8,179 nucleotides of DNA. It comes from Rhizobiaceae bacterium (GTDB lineage: Bacteria; Pseudomonadota; Alphaproteobacteria; Rhizobiales; Rhizobiaceae). A model generated the notes under the pieces. It did no database searches. It saw only the letters and a program-made list of their open reading frames with translations, and was not told where the DNA came from. This document shows, one piece after another, positions 1 to 6,089 of this stretch; position 1 is the stretch's first letter, and every line of letters begins with the position of its first letter. The DNA is taken from NCBI GenBank assembly GCA_021648425.1, contig JAKISV010000126.1, forward strand, positions 1 to 8,179, in the 5' to 3' direction. Both the position numbers and the translations under genes were made by a program.

Positions 1-749
1 TCATTGGAAGCGGACGGCACAACCTCATGATACCAGATATCGCGGCCCTCAACCCAGTGGATATCGCCACCGGTGCGTTTTACCACCAGCACATTTCGAA
101 CCTGCTGACCGTCGCGCGCAGCAATCTCGATGGCTTTATCGGTATTGGCCTTAAGGGGAATGGGTTTGCCACCGCGAAGTCCTTCATCGGCGGTAATAAT
201 AAAATCAGACTTGCAATCGCTGATACGCCCGGCCAGCGCATCGGGAGAAAATCCGCCAAATACAATTGAATGCACTGCGCCGATGCGCGTACAGGCTAAC
301 ATCGCATAGGCTGCCTCTACCACCATCGGCATATAAAGCGTTACGCGGTCGCCCTTTTTAACGCCGTTAGCCTTCATCGCATTGGCGAGGCGACAGACAT
401 GGCCATGCAACTCATTATAGGTGATTTTCGCATCTTCTGCCGGGTCATCACCTTCCCAGATGATCGCCACCTGGTCGCCACGCTTTTCCAGATGCCGGTC
501 CACACAATTGGCGCAGACATTGAGTGTGCCGTCTTCGAACCAATTGATTGAAACATCCGGGTAGGTAAAACTGGTGTTTTTCACCTTCGAATAAGGCTTT
601 ATCCAATCTAAACGCCTGCCTTCCTCAGCCCAGAAACCTTCCGGGTCGGCAACGCTCTTTTCATACATCGCGAGATATTTTGCATCATCAATCCATGCCG
701 ATTTGGCCAGTTCAGCTGGTACGGGATAAATGTGGGTGTCATCGGACAT
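1..749 (-). CDS. acs: Acetyl-coenzyme A synthetase, N-terminal part (cut by window edge)
   Basis: AMP-forming acetate:CoA ligase, a cytoplasmic enzyme that activates acetate to acetyl-AMP and then acetyl-CoA. Translating the complement from 749 gives an open frame of 249 codons with no stop before the left edge. The family is usually about 650 residues, so roughly the first 40% is present. Residues 30-40 read SVADPEGFWAE, the acetyl-CoA synthetase N-terminal domain signature. KPYSKVKNTSF and WFEDGTLNVCANCVDRHL follow, then the start of the AMP-binding domain with GDRVTLYMPMV and the highly characteristic GAVHSIVFGGFSPDAL. The RTGGDIHWVEGRDIWYHE region is also typical. The start at 749 is preferred because GAGGCG lies 4 bases upstream of it; an in-frame ATG at 761 is a less likely alternative because it would lie upstream of that site. 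The gene is co-directional with the AsmA gene, 110 bases upstream. The adenylation (A3-A10) motifs and the regulatory acetylated lysine lie outside the window. Propionyl-CoA synthetase is a less likely alternative. Confidence 0.93.
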   Translation of the reverse strand, partial: MSDDTHIYPVPAELAKSAWIDDAKYLAMYEKSVADPEGFWAEEGRRLDWIKPYSKVKNTSFTYPDVSINWFEDGTLNVCANCVDRHLEKRGDQVAIIWEGDDPAEDAKITYNELHGHVCRLANAMKANGVKKGDRVTLYMPMVVEAAYAMLACTRIGAVHSIVFGGFSPDALAGRISDCKSDFIITADEGLRGGKPIPLKANTDKAIEIAARDGQQVRNVLVVKRTGGDIHWVEGRDIWYHEVVPSASN

Positions 750-753
750 TGTG

Positions 754-759
754 CGCCTC
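754..759 (-). promoter_or_regulatory. Ribosome binding site of acs
   Basis: The minus strand reads GAGGCG, followed by CACA and the ATG at 749. This purine-rich site decides between two in-frame ATGs (761 and 749) in favour of 749, because it overlaps the first of them. Confidence 0.55.
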
Positions 760-775
760 ATGAAGTTATCAACCA

Positions 776-799
776 GCGGAAATATATTCCGCACTTTTT
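776..799 (+). terminator. Hairpin followed by T-run in the acs/AsmA gap
   Basis: GCGGAA (776-781) and TTCCGC (787-792) form a perfect 6-bp stem around a 5-base ATATA loop. On the plus strand AC and five T residues (795-799) follow. This is the layout of a weak intrinsic terminator, but it faces rightward, against both flanking genes, which run leftward. In the leftward direction the stem is preceded by an A-run and not followed by U residues, so it would not be a classical terminator for the AsmA transcript and may instead lie in the acs leader. Function is uncertain. Confidence 0.35.
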
Positions 800-859
800 C
801 TCATGGGTAATTATTCACGAATTGTGTTGTGAGTCCATTGGACGAAAGAGGCAAACGCG

Positions 860-3800
860 TTAATTCAAAATACCATTCAACAGATTATTCAGTGTTTTAT
901 TGACGGTTTCATCACTTACCGGAAGATCAAGCTTGGGAACAACCTGATCAACGATTTGCTGTTGCACGGTTTTGGGCTGGGTCGGAGTATTTTGCGCCCG
1001 GCGCGGATTGCGAACAGGAATTGGTATGGCGCCCGTTATGTCGAGTTTTTCGCCATCATCAACTAAGGGTGTAATGGCGGCAGGTTGATTGCTCTGTACG
1101 GGTGTCTGATTGCCCGCATTAGGATTGAGCAGACTACCAATCAGCGAATTGACGACGTCTGCCGGTCCGGTGTTATTGTTATTTGAACCGGGAAGAACAT
1201 TATTAATCAGGTTGCCGATTGGGTTGTTTGCGGGCTGGTCATTGTTGATCAGATTGCCGATTACATTCTCAACAACCCCTTTGCTACCATTGCCCAAACC
1301 CGGAATTTTCAGGCCAGAAAAATTAAGACCAATGCTTTTTAGTGAGTTGAGAGCCGCCTGAGGGTTTTTTAGAAGCTCTTTGAGATCAGGAAATACCTTC
1401 GGGTTGCTCAAAGGCCCCTGAATCAAAACAGGAATGCCAATTCCGCCAACATCAAATTCACCCCCTTGGCCGGTGGCCGACATCACTACTTGCGGGTTCA
1501 GGCGTATATCAATAGTTTCCGCTCCAAGATCGACATTGCCCGCGCCATCCATTCTAACCAGCGGGCCCAGAAGTCTGATGTCGTTTGTCGTGGCAACACC
1601 CTTGTCGATTGCAAACGTCAAGCCAAGCTCGGTGAATGTTGTCTTATCGTTCTCGTTTTCCTTAAACCCACCGGCAAGTATGGCCGCCAGATTATTATAG
1701 ATCTTGGCGATATCAATGCCCTTGATGGCCCCATCAATAAATTTCGCTCCAGCGCTGCCGTTTAGCGAGCGGGTAAATATTGCGGTGGATTTACCGGCCC
1801 CATTGATTTTCAGATTGGCATTCAACCGGCCTTCAAGCCGTTTGAAATCAGCCGCATCATCAAACAGCGACAAAGCGCTGACATTGGACATATCTGCATC
1901 AATTCGAATAACTGCAATATCCTTTGAACCATCGGCGGTAATGTTGGCAGCAACACTGCCATCATAAAAAGATGTCTTTGGCAGTTTGATACTGGCCACA
2001 CCGTTTTTAATTACCAGCGTGGTATTCACCGGCCCGATTTTGACTTTGCCGTAATTGATTCTGGTGGCTTTCAGTTTGATATCAGCATCAAATTCGCGCA
2101 GGACAGACAGATCAATGGGAGTATCTTTTGCTGTGCTCGTATTGGCGCTTGCATCAGCCGTACCGCCGCTCATAAGTGCTGCAATATCGAGACTGCCGAA
2201 CGATAAATCTGTGGTGATTTTTGGTTTGCCGGTCAAACCAACGGACCCAGAGCCCGTTGCTTTGTTATCGTTTAGCAATATTGTCGCTTTATCAAAGGCA
2301 AAACTGTTGGAGTCGGCGCTTATATTTCCGTTGTAGGAAAAACTTTTAAGGTCGCGGTTGTTTCCCTGCCCCAGCCAACCCATCAAAGCGCCAAGTGAAC
2401 CGGTAGTGATTTCAGCGCGCCCCAGTACCGCGCCATCAAAATTGATATCGCCTGAAAATTTTCCGTTGAATTTTCGCGAACTGATGGCGGCTGTTAAAGG
2501 CCCCGCATTGCTATTAATGAACTGGTAGGGTGCAACCTGCATTCCAAGGGTAATGGTTTCACCGTTCCAATTTAGTTTGCCCTTGAGATCAACCGGTTTT
2601 TGGAAATGAGTGATATTGGCAGTCACATCAATGCCGGTTATTTTTCCCGCTGTATCTACCAGGTTTTTCAGTTGCGGCACCACAACAGTTCCGTTTGAAA
2701 GCTGCACAGTTCCGGCCATGTTAAAACTATCTTTGATCGCTTTTTCACTTATCCCGCGAAAAGCATAGGCAATGTCCATTGCGAGGTTGCCCGTGAGTGC
2801 AATTTCGGTATTTGCCAGCTTTGCCAGGTCGGAAATTCCCAGTTCAGATGCCTTCAGCGACCCTCGGATGGTTGGTTGTTCATCGTTGAAATCAGCGTTT
2901 AACACAGCACCAATACTGCCTTTCGCCACTTTCGCATTACCAAGATCAATGTTGAGCAGACCATCATTTAATGCCATTGCCACATCGATGTCGCGCACTT
3001 TGACATTGTCCATAACAAATTCACCAATATTGATGGAAATGTTGGCATCAAAACCGAGCAATGTGCTAAAATCTGCAACCGGGGCATTCGCGGTTTCTGG
3101 CGTATTGATATTGGGGTTTTTGTCTGTTGCGGAGGTAGCGCGTTGAATAATTCCCAGATCAACACGTTCAGCCTGCAGGCTGAGAGAACCATAAGGACGT
3201 TGCCCTGGACGGTACAGGCCATCCAGACGAAGCGGTTGCTCAAGGCTGGTAAACAGCCCCTGGCTGATTTGATAGCTGCCATCTTCACCCAGCAAGATAG
3301 TGCCGCTTGCTGTTAAATCTGACAAGGCTGGATGGGGGGCGGGGTCGAGTTTTATGGCAAGTTCAAAAGATGATGGCTGACGTTGCAGAATTGGGCGCAG
3401 CGCTGCAAGGGTGGCGTCTATTGAGATGGATTGACCATCCATTATGGCGCTCAACACTAAAGATATTTGACTGTCCAGACTGGGCGCACTGAGTGTTGCA
3501 TTAATCTGCGAAACTTCGGAACGGGTTCCATCGCGCGCTACAGAAGTGAAACTGCCATCAAAAATGGATAAGCGGTTAAGCGACAAACGTTCCAATTGTT
3601 CCGCGGCGCTGGCAAAAGGATCACCGTTGATATTTTCCTGATTATTATCTGTGTTTTCCTGACTGATATTTTCCTGACTTGCGCTTTCATCGATCATTAT
3701 TTTTGGCTGATTAAGGCTGAGAGCTGTAATCTCGACATTTCCAGACAATAATGAAGTGAGTTTTACCCCGGCGACTATTTTTGAAACTGCAACGGAAAAA

Positions 3801-4027
3801 TCACCTTGTGGTGAAGCAAGCCTGACATCACGCGCCACCACGCCCAGATCCGGAAACACCGAAAAACTGACCGGTCCGCCAAGCTCAATATCCATGCCGC
3901 TCACTGTGGATATTTTACTGGAAAACTCCTGCCGCATGGTTTGGGTTGATAACAAAAGCGGCAGGGCGAAAACAATCCCCAGGACGATTGTTACAAAAAC
4001 CAGCAATGATGTTACCAATTTTTTCAT
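860..4027 (-). CDS. AsmA family protein, inner-membrane-anchored, large
   Basis: A 1055-residue protein of the AsmA/AsmA-like group, which belongs to the bridge-like lipid-transfer proteins of the bacterial envelope; E. coli AsmA affects outer-membrane assembly. Residues 5-27 form one hydrophobic segment after MKK, a signal anchor that would leave the rest in the periplasm. Residues 28-115 have the typical AsmA start: SGMDIELGGPVSFSVFPDLG, then short strands ending in NVEITALSLNQPKIMID. The body is beta-rich with repeated 'G.l.a.g.l.i' strands and few Cys, as expected for a long beta-groove. The AsmA C-terminal domain is recognisable in LNGSAGAKFIDGAIKGIDIAK and, further on, IPVLIQGPLSNPKVFPDL. 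After about residue 910 comes a roughly 145-residue Asn/Pro/Gln-rich tail with a 14-residue repeat. A second low-complexity patch (QEN repeats) lies at 118-132. GAGGTG precedes the ATG at 4027. Family assignment is firm; the precise cargo or role is unknown. Confidence 0.9.
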   Translation of the reverse strand: MKKLVTSLLVFVTIVLGIVFALPLLLSTQTMRQEFSSKISTVSGMDIELGGPVSFSVFPDLGVVARDVRLASPQGDFSVAVSKIVAGVKLTSLLSGNVEITALSLNQPKIMIDESASQENISQENTDNNQENINGDPFASAAEQLERLSLNRLSIFDGSFTSVARDGTRSEVSQINATLSAPSLDSQISLVLSAIMDGQSISIDATLAALRPILQRQPSSFELAIKLDPAPHPALSDLTASGTILLGEDGSYQISQGLFTSLEQPLRLDGLYRPGQRPYGSLSLQAERVDLGIIQRATSATDKNPNINTPETANAPVADFSTLLGFDANISINIGEFVMDNVKVRDIDVAMALNDGLLNIDLGNAKVAKGSIGAVLNADFNDEQPTIRGSLKASELGISDLAKLANTEIALTGNLAMDIAYAFRGISEKAIKDSFNMAGTVQLSNGTVVVPQLKNLVDTAGKITGIDVTANITHFQKPVDLKGKLNWNGETITLGMQVAPYQFINSNAGPLTAAISSRKFNGKFSGDINFDGAVLGRAEITTGSLGALMGWLGQGNNRDLKSFSYNGNISADSNSFAFDKATILLNDNKATGSGSVGLTGKPKITTDLSFGSLDIAALMSGGTADASANTSTAKDTPIDLSVLREFDADIKLKATRINYGKVKIGPVNTTLVIKNGVASIKLPKTSFYDGSVAANITADGSKDIAVIRIDADMSNVSALSLFDDAADFKRLEGRLNANLKINGAGKSTAIFTRSLNGSAGAKFIDGAIKGIDIAKIYNNLAAILAGGFKENENDKTTFTELGLTFAIDKGVATTNDIRLLGPLVRMDGAGNVDLGAETIDIRLNPQVVMSATGQGGEFDVGGIGIPVLIQGPLSNPKVFPDLKELLKNPQAALNSLKSIGLNFSGLKIPGLGNGSKGVVENVIGNLINNDQPANNPIGNLINNVLPGSNNNNTGPADVVNSLIGSLLNPNAGNQTPVQSNQPAAITPLVDDGEKLDITGAIPIPVRNPRRAQNTPTQPKTVQQQIVDQVVPKLDLPVSDETVNKTLNNLLNGILN
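1199..1262 (-). repeat. 14-codon internal repeat in the AsmA tail
   Basis: Two 22-base units (1199-1220 and 1241-1262) match at 19 of 22 positions with a 42-base period. They encode the repeated peptide IGNLINN at about residues 922-943 (NVIGNLINNDQPANN then PIGNLINNVLPGSNN). A third, diverged copy, VVNSLIGSLLNPN, follows about 15 residues later. The period is a multiple of three, so the frame is kept, which fits slippage-type expansion of a disordered tail. Confidence 0.7.
3628..3677 (-). repeat. 36-base repeat encoding QEN-rich linker in AsmA protein
   Basis: The 14-mer TGATATTTTCCTGA occurs exactly at 3628-3641 and 3664-3677, 36 bases apart, with a partial copy (TTTTCCTGA) between them. 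On the coding strand this gives SQENISQENTDNNQENI, residues 117-133, a polar linker between the N-terminal strands and the rest of the AsmA body. Confidence 0.7.
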
Positions 4028-4035
4028 GCTCAGTG

Positions 4036-4041
4036 CACCTC
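4036..4041 (-). promoter_or_regulatory. Ribosome binding site of the AsmA gene
   Basis: The minus strand reads GAGGTG followed by 8 bases and the ATG at 4027. This normal spacing supports the chosen start, and the hydrophobic anchor begins directly after it. Confidence 0.6.
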
Positions 4042-4272
4042 GGCCTTGTTACGCACCTTCGACTTTTATGTGCGCACCAGATTCCTAACAGATTCGCAAA
4101 CATAAATGAATCCATCCTCAACTGGTTGTGACAATCGGATTAGCGATCGAATCAACCCTGTTGTTCGCCAGTGATATTCCGAAACTTACCATGCGTAAAT
4201 AAACAATCGACAAGAATGAAAAACTTGACGAATAAGGCTTTCTGAATATTCCATTCTGGTACTATTATGGGC

Positions 4273-4300
4273 TTGATTCAAATATCAGGTCACCTATCAG
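4273..4300 (+). promoter_or_regulatory. Possible promoter of the ThDP enzyme gene
   Basis: TTGATT (4273-4278), 16 bases, then TATCAG (4295-4300). Each hexamer matches the sigma-70 consensus at 4 of 6 positions. The first copy of the 12-bp repeat would fill the spacer and the second would include the -10, which would make a protein bound at the repeats a direct competitor of RNA polymerase. This is a weak match and only a suggestion. Confidence 0.2.
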
Positions 4301-4306
4301 GTCACC
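4283..4306 (+). repeat. Perfect 12-bp tandem repeat, candidate operator
   Basis: TATCAGGTCACC occurs at 4283-4294 and again, without a gap, at 4295-4306. The repeat ends 49 bases before the start codon of the ThDP enzyme gene, in noncoding DNA. Each unit contains AGGTCACC; the junction produces AGGTCACCT, a 4+1+4 inverted repeat. Head-to-tail sites in a leader or promoter are a common form of binding site for transcription factors. That it is an operator is an inference; the repeat itself is exact. Confidence 0.6.
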
Positions 4307-4314
4307 GGGTGATA
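4295..4314 (+). promoter_or_regulatory. Dyad overlapping the second repeat copy
   Basis: TATCA (4295-4299) is mirrored by TGATA (4310-4314), and inside it TCACC (4302-4306) is mirrored by GGTGA (4308-4312) around one G. The nested symmetry is what a dimeric regulator, such as one of the GntR or LacI type, would recognise. No regulator gene lies in the window, so the binder is unknown. Confidence 0.35.
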
Positions 4315-4344
4315 AATAGCAATATTTCCCGTAGCGCGCATTAT

Positions 4345-4350
4345 AAGGAT
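4345..4350 (+). promoter_or_regulatory. Ribosome binding site of the ThDP enzyme gene
   Basis: AAGGAT lies so that AAGGA ends 6 bases before the ATG at 4356. This supports that start, which also places the conserved N-terminal FGVPGEENL motif at the usual distance of about 25-35 residues. Confidence 0.6.
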
Positions 4351-4355
4351 GTTTC

Positions 4356-6020
4356 ATGCCCAATGCAGAGCCAACAATTAAATCCAGTGATCTGTTTATC
4401 AAAGCCCTCGAGAATGAGGGTGTTGAATATATTTTTGGTGTTCCGGGCGAGGAAAATCTCGACTTTCTGGAATCGCTTCGAACCTCTTCCATCAGGCTCA
4501 TTTTAACCCGCCATGAACAGGCGGCAGGCTTTATGGCCGCAACCTACGGGCGTCTCACCGGTAAAGCCGGTGTGTGCCTGGCGACCCTTGGTCCAGGAGC
4601 AACCAACCTTGTCACCGCTGCTGCTTATGCCAATCTTGGCGCAATGCCAATGTTGATGATTACCGGACAAAAACCAATCAAGACCAGCAAACAGGGCCGC
4701 TTTCAGATTGTTGATATCGTCGCCATGATGCAACCGATCACCAAATCTTCGCGGCAGATTGTCAATGGTCATACTATTCCCGGCCTGGTGCGTGAGGCAT
4801 TTCGCCTGGCTGAAGAAGAGCGCCCTGGCGCTGTTCATCTGGAACTGCCTGAAGATATTGCTGGGGAGACAGTAAAACCCTCGCCGCTGTTTCCCGTACG
4901 CATTCCACGTCGACCAGATTGCAGTGCAGTGGCTATTGATGAAGCAATTGCAATGATCAAAGCGGCAAAACATCCTTTGTTGCTGATTGGTGCGGGTGCC
5001 AACCGCAAACTCATTATCAACGCCCTTGAAGCGTTTTTGACCAAAACGCATATTCCATTTTTTAATACCCAGATGGGCAAAGGCGTTATCGGCGGGTTTC
5101 ATGAACTTTATATCGGTACAGCTGCATTATCCGATGGAGATTATCTGCACAGCGCCATTGATCACGCTGATCTGGTAATCAATGTTGGCCATGACGTGGT
5201 GGAGAAACCACCGTTTTTTATGGAACATGGTGGCAAGAAAGTAATCCATGTCAATTTCAACAGCGCTCAGGTTGATGAGGTTTATTTTCCGCAACTGGAA
5301 CTGATTGGCGATATCGCCTCCACTTTTCGCCAGCTGACTGAGAACTATCAGCATTGTAAGGGCCATGATTTCTCATATTTTATGCGGGTGCGCGACCGGG
5401 TGTTATCCAGTATCAGTGAAGGCGTAGATGATGCTAAATTCCCGATAATTCCCCAGCGCATAGTTGCGGATGTGCGAAAAGTCATGCCAGCAGATGGCAT
5501 TATCGCTCTGGACAATGGAATGTACAAAATCTGGTTTGCCCGTAATTACCTCACCCGGCAACCCAATACGGTACTGCTGGATAATGCTCTGGCAACCATG
5601 GGTGCCGGTCTTCCTTCGGCGATGATGGCAGCGATGCTTCATCGCGATAAATGCATTATGGCAATTTGCGGCGATGGTGGATTTATGATGAATTCCCAGG
5701 AACTGGAAACCGCCGTTCGACTGAAACTCAATCTGGTTGTGTTGATACTGCGCGATGATGCCTATGGCATGATCCGCTGGAAACAGGCTGTTGAAGAAAA
5801 ATCGGACTGGGGCCTGCAATTTGGCAATCCGGACTTTGTTCAATATGCGCAAAGTTATGGTGCCCGTGCAAAACGCGTTGAAGCCGCCGATGATCTGGTG
5901 CCTACGCTGAAATCCTGTTTCGACAAAGGCGGCGTGCATGTGGTTGAAGTGCAGGTTGATTACCGCGAAAATCAACGGGTGCTGATTGATGAACTTTCAA
6001 ATCGTGTTGAAATTATTTGA
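4356..6020 (+). CDS. Acetolactate synthase-like ThDP-dependent enzyme (FAD-independent type)
   Basis: A 554-residue cytoplasmic enzyme of the acetolactate synthase/pyruvate oxidase family, which decarboxylates a 2-oxo acid and transfers the acyl carbanion to an acceptor. The three domains are in order. The N-terminal Pyr domain (about 10-175) has FGVPGEENL and RHEQAAGFMAATYGRLTG, where E54 is the ThDP-activating glutamate. A central domain follows (about 190-330). The C-terminal PP domain (about 365-540) carries the ThDP/Mg motif beginning GDGGF at 439, then ELETAVRLKL and RDDAYGM, with D440 and D467 as likely metal ligands. The central region lacks the RFDDR signature of FAD-binding anabolic synthases and has NVGHDVVEKPPFF, like the catabolic AlsS type. 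No small regulatory subunit gene is adjacent. Glyoxylate carboligase is unlikely because that enzyme lacks the glutamate. The next gene starts 69 bases downstream. The family is certain; that the product is 2-acetolactate is only likely, and the neighbourhood suggests another acceptor. Confidence 0.88.
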   Translation: MPNAEPTIKSSDLFIKALENEGVEYIFGVPGEENLDFLESLRTSSIRLILTRHEQAAGFMAATYGRLTGKAGVCLATLGPGATNLVTAAAYANLGAMPMLMITGQKPIKTSKQGRFQIVDIVAMMQPITKSSRQIVNGHTIPGLVREAFRLAEEERPGAVHLELPEDIAGETVKPSPLFPVRIPRRPDCSAVAIDEAIAMIKAAKHPLLLIGAGANRKLIINALEAFLTKTHIPFFNTQMGKGVIGGFHELYIGTAALSDGDYLHSAIDHADLVINVGHDVVEKPPFFMEHGGKKVIHVNFNSAQVDEVYFPQLELIGDIASTFRQLTENYQHCKGHDFSYFMRVRDRVLSSISEGVDDAKFPIIPQRIVADVRKVMPADGIIALDNGMYKIWFARNYLTRQPNTVLLDNALATMGAGLPSAMMAAMLHRDKCIMAICGDGGFMMNSQELETAVRLKLNLVVLILRDDAYGMIRWKQAVEEKSDWGLQFGNPDFVQYAQSYGARAKRVEAADDLVPTLKSCFDKGGVHVVEVQVDYRENQRVLIDELSNRVEII

Positions 6021-6067
6021 CAAGCCAAATCAATTTTAAAATGATAGACTGAACTCAATTCCCGATA

Positions 6068-6080
6068 CCTGTGACAGGAG
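6068..6080 (+). promoter_or_regulatory. Ribosome binding site of the dioxygenase gene within a palindrome
   Basis: AGGAG (6076-6080) stands 9 bases before the ATG at 6090 and favours it over the ATG at 6093. The site overlaps the perfect inverted repeat CCTGTGACAGG (6068-6078). In RNA, CCTG/CAGG could fold with a three-base loop and cover the first part of the ribosome binding site. The 69-base gap between the genes has no GC-rich terminator, so co-transcription with the ThDP enzyme gene is likely. Confidence 0.5.
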
Positions 6081-6089
6081 CAATATACC

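Larger units (their letters stand above)
4028..4355. other. Divergent intergenic region (AsmA gene / ThDP enzyme gene)
   Basis: These 328 bases separate two divergently transcribed genes and hold no convincing coding frame. Near the AsmA end there is an 8-bp palindrome GTGCGCAC (4070-4077). The middle part (about 4180-4260) is AT-rich, with a -35-like TTGACG at 4225-4230 that has no good -10 partner at 16-18 bases, and GAATATTC at 4244-4251. Near the rightward gene are a 12-bp tandem repeat and a dyad, listed separately. The promoter of the AsmA gene must also lie here but I could not assign it. Confidence 0.7.

Noticed and set aside
1..269. Open frames on the plus strand at the left edge
   Set aside because: They are antisense to acetyl-CoA synthetase, whose conserved motifs are unambiguous on the minus strand.
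815..840. A CRP-like site upstream of acs
   Set aside because: TTCAC and GTGAG half-sites are present but the orientation and the spacing between them do not fit TGTGA-N6-TCACA.
2772..3146. A 124-codon open frame on the plus strand
   Set aside because: Antisense to the AsmA gene, whose frame is complete and family-consistent; composition is Ser/Ala-rich as expected for a complement frame.
4225..4253. Sigma-70 promoter starting at TTGACG
   Set aside because: The -35 is good, but the DNA 16-18 bases downstream (TATTCC, ATTCCA) matches the -10 consensus poorly.
4267..4506. A 79-codon plus-strand frame spanning the tandem repeat and the start of the ThDP enzyme gene
   Set aside because: It overlaps the real gene in another frame, lacks a ribosome binding site and its peptide resembles nothing.
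4503..5102. A 199-codon open frame on the minus strand
   Set aside because: It lies antisense within the ThDP enzyme gene, has no recognisable domain and has the His/Asn/Cys-rich composition typical of a shadow frame.
5403..5975. A 190-codon open frame on the minus strand
   Set aside because: Antisense to the conserved ThDP-binding domain; no family features and unusual composition.
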